From an uncultured Lachnospiraceae bacterium (GTDB lineage Bacteria; Bacillota; Clostridia; Lachnospirales; Lachnospiraceae): a DNA stretch of 8,932 bases. The notes under the pieces are model-generated. The model ran no database searches, was not told where the DNA came from, and worked only from the letters and a program-made list of their open reading frames with translations. The position numbers and the translations under genes are program-made. The stretch's first letter is position 1, and every line of letters starts with the position of its first letter. Location of the stretch: the NCBI GenBank assembly GCA_910583835.1, contig CAJTYM010000019.1:1-8932 (forward strand), written 5' to 3'. Positions 1 to 5,625 of this stretch are shown one piece after another.

Positions 1-53
1 ACCCTTGTTCTTTTTTCTCTCCTCGAAAATCGCAATTTCCTATTATAGAACAA

Positions 54-80
54 AGCGGACAAGTCCGCATCAACTCCCTA
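54..80 (+). repeat. Dispersed 27-nt repeat, copy 1
   Basis: The segment carries the palindrome GCGGACAAGTCCGC followed by ATCAACTCCCTA. The copy at 3200-3226 matches it at 26 of 27 positions, and the identity extends beyond the palindrome into the 3' flank. That argues for common descent rather than two independent terminators. This copy lacks the A-run that precedes the second copy. Confidence 0.75.
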
Positions 81-320
81 AATCCCTCATTCATGAGGGC
101 GCTGGACATCCGGTGGATGTCCGTTCAGCGCGGACCGAAGCGAAGCGCAGACCTTGGACGATTTGCTGCGCCGAGCACAATTGCGAAGCAATATTTTCCT
201 CTTGTGCGAGTGCGCATATTATTTTTTATCTTATAGGAAGATACTTTCACGCTTTAGCGTGACAAGGTCTTTCCTACAAGATAAATAAAAATCCCTGCGA
301 AATCAGGCATTTCAAATGCC
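54..320. repeat. Hairpin-rich intergenic cluster
   Basis: This gene-free stretch is an almost continuous series of inverted repeats. Visible stems are GCGGAC/GTCCGC (55-68), CCCTCAT/ATGAGGG (84-99), a long arm at 99-131 in which GCGCTG/CAGCGC encloses GGACATCC/GGATGTCC, GCACAA/TTGTGC around ATTGC-GAA-GCAAT (180-192), a 15-bp stem 225-239 with 271-285 carrying one A-C mismatch (a G-U wobble if transcribed from the minus strand), CACGCT/AGCGTG inside it (248-261), and GGCATTT/AAATGCC (306-320). No T-run follows most of them, so they are not simple terminators. Such clusters resemble REP/BIME-like dispersed intergenic elements. That assignment is inference, because only one part is repeated inside this window. 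Confidence 0.6.
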
Positions 321-684
321 CGCACAGCTATAAATCTCCACTTATACCGAACTGCTTATATATCCATTAACCATGCATATTTTTTCTAATATATCGCATA
401 ATATATGCATATTTATGCCCTTCGTTGTATTCAGATCTTTAAAAATCAATTGTGCCGAAACGGATACCGAACTTTTCAGCCAATTATACTGCTGCATTGT
501 TATTCATTTTATGGCATTCCGTACTGCTGCACACCCCATAAGATAACCGCCCACCAACATCCAGGCATGAAAAAAAGCACCGACAGGAGAAATATATTCT
601 TCGTTGATGCTTCTCATTTTAACATTTTGATTTTCTAACCTAACAAGCCTAGCTGATAAACAGGGTTTTCGTAGCCATCCCTCG
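321..684. other. Intergenic region, no gene recognised
   Basis: About 360 AT-rich bases lie between the hairpin cluster and the PIN toxin stop. Short open frames are present on both strands (for example 504-695 on the minus strand and 405-638 on the plus strand), but none has a ribosome binding site or a recognisable protein pattern. An inverted repeat ATGCATAT (373-380) / ATATGCAT (403-410) is present. The phrase TACCGAACT occurs twice (near 346 and 464). No convincing terminator was found for the toxin gene. Confidence 0.5.
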
Positions 685-1107
685 CTATAAATCATCCATA
701 GTCATACATGGAAGTTCCTTTTCCTGTCTTAGCTGCTTATCATTTGTAAAAAACATATCGCAGCCGCTGACAACAGCCGCAGCAATCTGCAAAGCGTCCA
801 TAGCCTTAAAATTCTTATACTTACCTCTTATCTCTGCTCCCTGCTCTGCAATATTGGAATCAATATCTATAACCATTATATTCATATATTCAATAAACCT
901 TTTGAAATTATCCGCAAGTTCCATCTTACCGCTGTTATATGGGAACACAAGATATTCCTCAATGGTAATGGCAGATGTTACAATCTGAATATTCCCCTCA
1001 AGGCACTTTTCAAAGAATTCCTTTATCTGCTCCATATATAAGGCACTGTTTTCCAGATAATAAATAATCGGTGCGGTATCAACAAACACACGCTTAAATC
1101 CTGTCAT
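685..1107 (-). CDS. PIN-domain (VapC-like) toxin
   Basis: This 140-residue protein has the size and layout of a PIN-domain endoribonuclease, the family of VapC toxins that cleave RNA using Mg2+ or Mn2+ held by acidic residues. The acidic set is visible: Asp10 in VFVDTAPIIYYLE, Glu50/Glu51 in TIEEYL, Asp104 in KAMDALQIAAA and Asp123 in FFTNDKQL. The start ATG at 1107 has AGGGAG ten bases upstream, inside the preceding gene, and overlaps that gene by 14 nt, so the two are probably translationally coupled. The partner upstream is a small antitoxin-like protein. Family knowledge makes a type II toxin/antitoxin role likely. The RNA target cannot be read from sequence. The gene looks intact and, by eye, more AT-rich than the kinase gene next to it, which would fit horizontal acquisition. 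Confidence 0.88.
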   Translation of the reverse strand: MTGFKRVFVDTAPIIYYLENSALYMEQIKEFFEKCLEGNIQIVTSAITIEEYLVFPYNSGKMELADNFKRFIEYMNIMVIDIDSNIAEQGAEIRGKYKNFKAMDALQIAAAVVSGCDMFFTNDKQLRQEKELPCMTMDDL

Positions 1108-1318
1108 TGTCTCTGAGCTCCCTTATATAGTTGTCTGCATCCTGCCCCCGCTCTGTTGTTTGCATAACGAACTGGTCGAGATCTATGCCGCTTTTTACTT
1201 TTGTTTCAGGCATTCCCAAAAGTCCGTTCACGCCCTGCATAATCTGGATGACAAAGCCTAATTTATCTTCCGGCACTTTTTCCAACATTCTAATTGCTTC
1301 CTGTCTGATTGCTGTCAT
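1094..1318 (-). CDS. Antitoxin-like partner of PIN toxin
   Basis: This small 74-residue protein lies immediately upstream of, and overlaps by 14 nt, the PIN toxin, the usual antitoxin position. The chosen start is ATG at 1318, giving MTAIRQEAIRMLEK. It has GGGAGG nine bases upstream, whereas the longer GTG start at 1330 would sit on top of that ribosome binding site. The N-terminal half (EDKLGFVIQIMQGVNGLL) is predicted helical and amphipathic. The C-terminal third is charged and probably extended (TERGQDADNYIRELRDNDRI), the type of tail that wraps a toxin. I do not recognise a named DNA-binding fold with certainty, so the family is left open. Expected role: neutralise the toxin and autoregulate the promoter at 1376-1404. 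Function is inferred from size and position. Confidence 0.78.
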   Translation of the reverse strand: MTAIRQEAIRMLEKVPEDKLGFVIQIMQGVNGLLGMPETKVKSGIDLDQFVMQTTERGQDADNYIRELRDNDRI

Positions 1319-1375
1319 AAATGAACACACCTCCCAACCTCTGGTACTGTAACCACTTCATTGACCTATGCTTAT

Positions 1376-1404
1376 AATATATCATTTTCCGCTGTCTAAT
1401 TCAA
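1376..1404 (-). promoter_or_regulatory. Sigma-A promoter of the toxin/antitoxin pair
   Basis: Read on the minus strand, TTGAAT (1399-1404) and TATATT (1376-1381) are separated by 17 bases, close to the sigma-A consensus. Transcription would start near 1369 and give a leader of about 50 nt before the antitoxin ATG at 1318. An alternative -10 (TATTAT) overlaps with 19-nt spacing. The promoter suggests the pair can be expressed independently of the kinase operon upstream. Confidence 0.6.
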
Positions 1405-1511
1405 TCAGCATTCACGGAAAAATCCAAAATATTGGTGTATAAATGGTGTAAATTTAATAGTAATAACTTGTGGAACGTGCATAGAATAAGGGTTTTCCAA
1501 CTTTCTTTTCC

Positions 1512-1525
1512 TTACAGTTTTGTAA
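1512..1525. promoter_or_regulatory. Candidate BceR-type operator TTACA-N4-TGTAA
   Basis: The sequence TTACA-GTTT-TGTAA is a perfect inverted repeat, extended by one further C/G pair on each side (1511-1526). It matches the consensus published for BceR-like response regulators (TNACA-N4-TGTAA). It lies 10 bp beyond the stop of the BceS-like kinase, the place where the bceAB promoter lies in canonical bceRS-bceAB loci. Weak -10-like sequences follow on the minus strand (TATTCT at 1483-1488 or TATTAA at 1454-1459). A plain small hairpin is the alternative reading. Confidence 0.55.
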
Positions 1526-1534
1526 GTTTACCGT

Positions 1535-2515
1535 TTAAAACAGCACCTTCATGCGGGTTCCCTTCCCAGACTCCGACTCTGCATAAATCTTATGTCCCAG
1601 CCTGCTAAGAATTTCCTTTACCAGATAGAGCCCTATTCCCGAAGCTTTCTTGTCGCTCCTGCCATTATAGCCGGTATAGCCTTTGTCAAAAATCCTCGGC
1701 AGGTCCTCCGGCAGAATGCCGATTCCGCTGTCCTCCACCACCAGGCAGCCTTTTTCCATATAAATCCTAATTTCTCCAGAAGGCGTGTATTTTATGGCGT
1801 TGGACAAAAGCTGCTCTACTACGAACACCATCCACTTTTCATCTGTTGCCACTTTCATCTCCACACCCTCATAGGATAGCGTGAGGTTTTTGCGGATAAA
1901 CATCGGCGCATATTTGCGCAATGCCTGGCGGATGATGTTGTCTAAGTCATATTCACGCAGCACAAAATCATTGATGCTGTCCATCAGGCGCAGGTACTGC
2001 AATACCATATCCACATACTGTTCTATGCGGAACAGTTCGTTCTTAACCTGCCTTTTCTGGTTATAATGGGCTTCCTCCCCGCTCACTTCCTGCTGCAGCA
2101 ACAGCCCCATGGCGGCCAACGGCGTCTTAATCTGATGCGTCCACAAGGTAAAATAATCTGTGACATCCTTCTTTTCCTTCAGCAGATTTGCCACCTGCTC
2201 CTGACGCTCATGCCGCGACACCTCCAAAAGTTCCTGATAAATCCGCTCCTGTTCGTCTGCCGGTTGGGGAAAACGCTCCACTCCATTTTTTACGGCTTCC
2301 ATCTGCCATGCCAGATTTTTTGTCTTTTTGCGGTACCGCAAGCTGTCTACCAGGCAGACTGTCATGCCAAGACTGGCACAAAGACCGGCTGCATATCCCA
2401 TTGCCTCCATCGGCAGATGGTAAAGATACATCACTAATGTAAAAATCACCACATATATCACATACAGCGCGAGACCCAGACGGTGCCGTTTGATATAAGC
2501 TTTAATCCACCACAT
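1535..2515 (-). CDS. BceS-like sensor histidine kinase
   Basis: This 326-residue intramembrane-sensing histidine kinase pairs with the response regulator upstream. Two N-terminal membrane helices (about residues 12-31 and 37-57) are separated by only a few residues, so there is no extracellular sensor domain. Kinases of this build sense through a partner BceAB-type ABC transporter that handles cell-wall-active peptides. The H-box is DYFTLWTHQIKTPLAAM with His127. The N-box has Asn239 (EQLLSNAIKYT), the G1 box is DSGIG at 262-266 and G2 is GIGLYL from 293, so all catalytic parts are present. The ATG at 2515 overlaps the regulator gene by 14 nt and has AAAGGGA upstream. No bceAB genes follow: the next genes downstream are a toxin/antitoxin pair. 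The partner transporter must be elsewhere or lost. Confidence 0.9.
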   Translation of the reverse strand: MWWIKAYIKRHRLGLALYVIYVVIFTLVMYLYHLPMEAMGYAAGLCASLGMTVCLVDSLRYRKKTKNLAWQMEAVKNGVERFPQPADEQERIYQELLEVSRHERQEQVANLLKEKKDVTDYFTLWTHQIKTPLAAMGLLLQQEVSGEEAHYNQKRQVKNELFRIEQYVDMVLQYLRLMDSINDFVLREYDLDNIIRQALRKYAPMFIRKNLTLSYEGVEMKVATDEKWMVFVVEQLLSNAIKYTPSGEIRIYMEKGCLVVEDSGIGILPEDLPRIFDKGYTGYNGRSDKKASGIGLYLVKEILSRLGHKIYAESESGKGTRMKVLF

Positions 2516-3173
2516 AACCGATTCCCTTTCTGGTCTTTATCATATCCCGGATGCCAATCCCTTCCAGTTTTTTCCTCAGCCTCGCCACATTGACTGTCAG
2601 CGTATTATCATCAATAAAACTGTCGGATTCCCATAATTTCTCCATCAGCTTATCTCTGGTGACAATCCTGCCTTTCTGTTCCAGCAACATGCGCAGAATT
2701 CCCATCTCATTCTTGGTTAACTCTGTGCGGGCGTCCGCAAAAGTCACCAGACCCTTGCCGGTATCAAAAATCATCCCCTTATGTTCCATCAGCGCACTGT
2801 CTCCGGCAAAGTCATATGTGCGCCGCAGAAGCGCCTGTATTTTCGCCTGCAGAACATTCAAATCAAAAGGTTTTGCCACAAAATCATCGCCACCCATATT
2901 GACCGCCATGACAATATTCATATTGTCAGAAGCAGAAGAAATAAAGATAATGGGAACTTTGGAAATCTTGCGGATTTCATCACACCAATGGTAGCCATTA
3001 TAAAAAGGCAGGGAAATATCCATCAGTACAAGCTGGGGATTCTGCGCCACAAATGTCTGCAGCACCCCCTGAAAATCATCCACACAAATTACCTCGTATC
3101 CCCAACTCTCCATGTGCTGCTGAATGCTCTTCGCAATAACTGCATCATCTTCAACAATCAATAACTTATACAT
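2502..3173 (-). CDS. OmpR/PhoB-family response regulator (BceR-like)
   Basis: This 223-residue two-domain regulator is phosphorylated by the kinase encoded downstream. The receiver domain (about residues 1-118) has the acidic pair Asp9/Asp10, the phosphoacceptor Asp52 in LVLMDISLP, the switch Ser79 region (IIFISSAS) and Lys101 in VAKPF. The C-terminal winged helix (about 128-223) ends with the usual RLRKKLEGIG...RKGIGYVVD pattern and binds DNA. The start ATG at 3173 has GGAGG nine bases upstream. The gene overlaps the kinase by 14 nt, so they form one operon. A matching BceR-type inverted repeat occurs at 1512-1525, after the kinase. No clear promoter was seen between this gene and the terminators at 3195-3283. 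Confidence 0.92.
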   Translation of the reverse strand: MYKLLIVEDDAVIAKSIQQHMESWGYEVICVDDFQGVLQTFVAQNPQLVLMDISLPFYNGYHWCDEIRKISKVPIIFISSASDNMNIVMAVNMGGDDFVAKPFDLNVLQAKIQALLRRTYDFAGDSALMEHKGMIFDTGKGLVTFADARTELTKNEMGILRMLLEQKGRIVTRDKLMEKLWESDSFIDDNTLTVNVARLRKKLEGIGIRDMIKTRKGIGYVVD

Positions 3174-3194
3174 ACCATATGTCCTCCAGAAAAG

Positions 3195-3214
3195 AAAAAA
3201 GCGGACAAGTCCGC
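3195..3214 (-). terminator. Terminator-like hairpin upstream of the regulator gene
   Basis: On the minus strand GCGGA-CTTG-TCCGC is followed directly by TTTTTT, a compact intrinsic terminator with a CUUG tetraloop. It lies about 22 bases before the response-regulator ATG, downstream of a second terminator at 3233-3283. It could stop read-through from the HPr-like operon or attenuate the two-component operon. Confidence 0.55.
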
Positions 3215-3226
3215 ATCAACTTCCTA
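3200..3226 (-). repeat. Dispersed 27-nt repeat, copy 2
   Basis: This is the same palindrome plus flank as at 54-80, differing at a single base (ATCAACTTCCTA instead of ATCAACTCCCTA). Here the palindrome is joined to a run of A on the plus strand, which makes it a terminator when read on the minus strand. Confidence 0.75.
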
Positions 3227-3232
3227 CAAGGC

Positions 3233-3283
3233 AAAAAACTGCTGCAATCCCTATCAGCATTTACTGATAAGTACTGCAACAGT
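3233..3283 (-). terminator. Rho-independent terminator of the HPr-like/DUF6465 operon
   Basis: Read on the minus strand, ACTGTTGCA pairs with TGCAGCAGT (one G-U). An inner stem TATCAG/CTGATA is stacked between the arms, and TTTTTT follows. It lies about 25 bases after the stop of the DUF6465-like gene, which marks the end of that operon. Confidence 0.75.
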
Positions 3284-3307
3284 CTTTCGCTTATTCTATG
3301 TTATCAT

Positions 3308-3814
3308 TTACAGTCCAATGCTGCCGGTCATCTTCTCATTGATTACATAATAAGCCATATGCTCATCCGGCTTAATGTACAGACGAAGGGATTTAATAGA
3401 AGATTCCCTGTGTCCTTCAGCGATATAAATCTGTTTGGCTTTATCTACAATCTCCTTAGTGGTGATTTCCAATTCCTGGAACTGTACATAAACTTCTTCT
3501 ACCTTCTCAACCGGTTTCTTCTTTGCAGCTGTCTTCCCAGGTTTCCTGCCGGGCTTGCCTTTCTTTGCAGGAGCTTCCTTAGCTTCCGGCTTTCCTTCTT
3601 TCTTCTCTTCTACAACCTTAGCTGCCGGCTTCTCCTCTGCCACAACAGCTGCCGGTTTCTCTGCCGGCTTCGTATCCTTTGCAGCAACTGCTGCTTTCTC
3701 TGCCGGCTTTGTATCCTTTGCAGCAACTGCTGCTTTCTCTGCCGGTTTTACAACAGCTTCCTCTTTTACGGCTGCTGGTTTTGTTGAAGTTACTTTCTTG
3801 TCCTTGTTCTCCAT
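3308..3814 (-). CDS. DUF6465-like protein with histone-H1-like tail
   Basis: This 168-residue protein has two parts. The C-terminal 62 residues (from VEEVYVQFQELEITTKEIVD to the end) look like the DUF6465 domain of Lachnospiraceae, whose function is unknown. Residues 1-105 are a low-complexity Ala/Lys/Pro/Glu tail resembling histone H1. It contains two exact 13-residue repeats, KPAEKAAVAAKDT (23-35 and 36-48), and a basic patch KKGKPGRKPGKTAAKKK (84-100) reminiscent of AT-hook or H1 tails. The chosen start is ATG at 3814 because GGGAGG lies nine bases before it; a longer frame from 3847 would overlap the upstream stop and lacks such a site. It follows the HPr-like gene by 23 bp and probably shares its promoter. 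DNA or RNA binding by the tail is inference. Confidence 0.8.
   Translation of the reverse strand: MENKDKKVTSTKPAAVKEEAVVKPAEKAAVAAKDTKPAEKAAVAAKDTKPAEKPAAVVAEEKPAAKVVEEKKEGKPEAKEAPAKKGKPGRKPGKTAAKKKPVEKVEEVYVQFQELEITTKEIVDKAKQIYIAEGHRESSIKSLRLYIKPDEHMAYYVINEKMTGSIGL
3656..3733 (-). repeat. 39-bp tandem repeat inside the DUF6465-like gene
   Basis: Two adjacent 39-bp units (3656-3694 and 3695-3733) differ at one base, and a partial third begins at 3734. They encode the 13-residue Lys/Pro/Ala unit of the tail. Near identity at DNA level suggests recent duplication and possible copy-number variation between strains. Confidence 0.85.
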
Positions 3815-3837
3815 TTTGGTTTTCCTCCCTAATATTT

Positions 3838-4092
3838 CTATTGACATACTAAGAATTTCTCCATTGCCAATAAAGCTTCTTCTTCATCGCTTCCATCAGC
3901 CACTATATTTACAGTCATTCCTTTCGACGGATTAAATGCCATGATTCCCATAATGCTCTTCGCATTAATTCTTGCTTCGTTGCTTTCCAGCCGAATCTCA
4001 CTGTCAAACTGACAGGCTACCTGGACTAACTCGGCAATAGGATTGTTGTACTCTTTCGCTACATTAGATACAATAATTTTCTTTTCGCTCAT
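3838..4092 (-). CDS. HPr-like protein lacking the catalytic histidine (Crh-like)
   Basis: This 84-residue protein has the length and fold pattern of the PTS phosphocarrier HPr. The strong match is the centre and end: INAKSIMGIMAF and the SDEEEALLAMEKFL helix. In HPr, His15 receives phosphate from Enzyme I within the GLHxRPA loop. Here the aligned loop is KEYNNPIAEL, with Tyr15 in place of His15 and Asn17 in place of Arg17. Ser46, the site used by HPr kinase, is conserved with Lys45. This resembles Bacillus Crh, which also lacks His15 (Gln there) and acts only in catabolite repression. ATG at 4092 is preferred for its AGAGG; the longer start at 4122 has none. A strong promoter lies at 4157-4185 and a DUF6465-like gene follows. 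A regulatory role with CcpA is inference. Confidence 0.85.
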   Translation of the reverse strand: MSEKKIIVSNVAKEYNNPIAELVQVACQFDSEIRLESNEARINAKSIMGIMAFNPSKGMTVNIVADGSDEEEALLAMEKFLVCQ

Positions 4093-4156
4093 CTTATCCT
4101 CTTTCTCATGTAATCCTATCATACAATCTGTTTCTCATGTATTTCGTACCCTAATA

Positions 4157-4185
4157 AATATACCCCAAGTACATTGCTTTTTCAA
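4157..4185 (-). promoter_or_regulatory. Sigma-A promoter of the HPr-like operon
   Basis: On the minus strand TTGAAA (4180-4185) and TATATT (4157-4162) are separated by exactly 17 bases, a near-consensus sigma-A promoter. The predicted start is near 4150, giving a leader of about 58 nt to the ATG at 4092. The rest of 4093-4306 contains no gene. Confidence 0.75.
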
Positions 4186-4233
4186 GTGTGTTTGTGAAAA
4201 CTGGTAAATTATACGAAAGAATGATATTTATCC

Positions 4234-4257
4234 CTGAAAAATTGGACATTTTTTCAG
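4234..4257. terminator. AT-rich hairpin downstream of the CDF gene
   Basis: CTGAAAAA pairs with TTTTTCAG around an 8-nt loop, about 50 bases after the stop of the cation transporter gene on the minus strand. It is the only stem of note in this gap. The arms are AT-rich and no clean T-run follows, so termination is uncertain. A related phrase, GACAATTTTTCTG, lies just to its right (4268-4280). Confidence 0.3.
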
Positions 4258-4306
4258 CATATCAGTGACAATTTTTCTGAATTTTCGAGCAATAGGCTGT
4301 CTGAAT

Positions 4307-5479
4307 TTATTTCGCATATGATTTATCCACCTGCACTGACACATCATATTCTTCCTCAAACACTTCGCCAATCCGTCTCTCTATCAGTTCTTTCAGTTCT
4401 TCATCACTGAGCCTGTAACCATAAGGGACCACCACGTCAAAGAGCAGCTTCGTATGAATCTGCTTGGGCACAACCCGAAAATCGTGCATGGTGATGATTT
4501 CATCAATCTCCTTTATCAGTTCTTCTATTTTGCCCCTTAATTTCAAAATATATGTATCTTTCGTGACCACCGGATCCATATGGATGACTGCAGCACAATT
4601 CAATTCTTTCTGCAATTCCATTTCCGCATCATCCACCACATCATGCAACATCAAAATATCCCCTTCCGCCGGCACTTCCGCATGAAGGGAAATCATACAT
4701 CTGCCGGGACCATAATCATGTACCAGAAGGTCATGCATCCCACAGATTTCCTCATGGGCAAGCACAATTTCCTCAATCTGTTCCACAAATTCTGCCTCTG
4801 GCGGCTTCCCCAGCAATGGATCCAGCGTCTCTTTTGCCGCGGAGATTCCCGCATAGAAGATGAACACGCCTACAATCACGCCGCACCAGCCATCCACCTT
4901 AAGCCCGGTCAATTCCCCAATAGCTATACCAATCAAAACCACCGATGTGGCACAGGCATCGCTCATGCTGTCCGTAGCCGTAGCCCGCATTGCAGCAGAG
5001 TCCAATTTGCGCCCAATCCTGTAATTATAAAATGCCATATATAATTTTACCAAAATAGAGACCACCAAAATTCCCACAGACAGTACGCTGCATTCCACAA
5101 ATAATGGATGAATGATTTTATCTATGGAACTTTTTATCAATTCAAATGCCATGACCAGAATCGCGCCCGACACGATAAATCCTGTGATATATTCTATGCG
5201 CCCATGCCCATAGGGATGTCCTACATCCGGCTTGGCGCCAGCCATCTTAAAGCCCACAAGCGTTACCACTGAGGAACCTGCATCCGACAGATTGTTAAAT
5301 GCATCTGCCATGATGGAAATAGAATGGCTCAACGTACCTGCGAGGAATTTCCCCAGAAACAGCAGCATATTCAGCACAATCCCTACAATCCCACAGAGCA
5401 TCCCATACCCCTGGCGGACTTTGGGGTTGTTGATATCATCTTTCTCTTTCACAAACAAATTTATCAGTATTGCTACCAC
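4307..5479 (-). CDS. Cation diffusion facilitator, probable Mn2+ exporter type
   Basis: This CDF-family proton-coupled divalent metal exporter has 390 residues from the chosen GTG start at 5479, which has AGAAGGGA eight bases upstream. A longer frame to 5557 would begin at a TTG without a ribosome binding site and adds a tail not typical of the family. About six membrane helices are followed by a cytoplasmic domain. Helix 2 carries SIMADAFNNLSDAGSS and helix 5 TATDSMSDACATS. The aligned metal site is Asn62, Asp66, Asp170 and Asp174, the NDDD quartet reported for manganese exporters such as pneumococcal MntE, versus HDHD in zinc CDFs. The conserved GHPYGHGRIEY loop is present. The C-terminal region appears to contain two successive copies of the domain (see findings). 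No yybP-type riboswitch was seen upstream. Metal specificity is inferred. Confidence 0.88.
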   Translation of the reverse strand: MVAILINLFVKEKDDINNPKVRQGYGMLCGIVGIVLNMLLFLGKFLAGTLSHSISIMADAFNNLSDAGSSVVTLVGFKMAGAKPDVGHPYGHGRIEYITGFIVSGAILVMAFELIKSSIDKIIHPLFVECSVLSVGILVVSILVKLYMAFYNYRIGRKLDSAAMRATATDSMSDACATSVVLIGIAIGELTGLKVDGWCGVIVGVFIFYAGISAAKETLDPLLGKPPEAEFVEQIEEIVLAHEEICGMHDLLVHDYGPGRCMISLHAEVPAEGDILMLHDVVDDAEMELQKELNCAAVIHMDPVVTKDTYILKLRGKIEELIKEIDEIITMHDFRVVPKQIHTKLLFDVVVPYGYRLSDEELKELIERRIGEVFEEEYDVSVQVDKSYAK

Positions 5480-5521
5480 AATGTTATCCCTTCTATAATG
5501 AAATAAGAGCGTCCCTTCCTG

Positions 5522-5537
5522 TATGTCCCCTGACATA
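5522..5537. promoter_or_regulatory. Palindrome upstream of the CDF gene
   Basis: TATGTC (5522-5527) and GACATA (5532-5537) form a perfect 6-bp inverted repeat with a 4-nt spacer, about 45 bp before the CDF start. It could be a regulator operator or a leader hairpin. No factor is recognised. Confidence 0.35.
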
Positions 5538-5611
5538 TGACCGGAACGCTGTTGCAATATTGTAACACAAACTGATTTTTTTTACTATATCTCTTTAAAA
5601 AAATTTCAATC

Positions 5612-5617
5612 TATAAT
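5612..5617 (+). promoter_or_regulatory. -10 box for the permease transcript
   Basis: A perfect TATAAT is present. No good -35 hexamer is found 16-18 bases upstream in the AT-rich tract, so strength may depend on an UP-like element or activator. The start would fall near 5624-5626, exactly at the 5' edge of the 14-bp closing helix of the structured leader. Confidence 0.55.
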
Positions 5618-5625
5618 ATACTTAC

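Noticed and set aside
5..262. An 85-codon plus-strand open frame across the hairpin cluster
   Set aside because: It runs through palindromic DNA and has no start signal; the open frame is a by-product of repeats.
405..638. A 77-codon plus-strand open frame in the left intergenic region
   Set aside because: No ribosome binding site, Cys/His/Ile-rich composition without a domain, and it overlaps AT-rich repeats.
504..695. A 63-codon minus-strand open frame overlapping the toxin stop
   Set aside because: It has no ribosome binding site before its ATG and no recognisable protein pattern; probably chance.
1319..1330. GTG start at 1330 for the antitoxin
   Set aside because: It would overlap the GGGAGG ribosome binding site that correctly serves ATG 1318.
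3656..3740. Possible CRISPR array
   Set aside because: The 39-bp units are directly adjacent with no spacers and lie in a coding frame.
3179..3787. A 202-codon plus-strand frame rich in Cys, Leu, Phe and Ser
   Set aside because: It is the antisense shadow of the Lys/Ala-rich DUF6465-like gene and the terminator region.
5480..5557. Extended N-terminus of the CDF protein from TTG 5557
   Set aside because: No ribosome binding site is present there; GTG 5479 has AGAAGGGA at good spacing and gives a typical family start.
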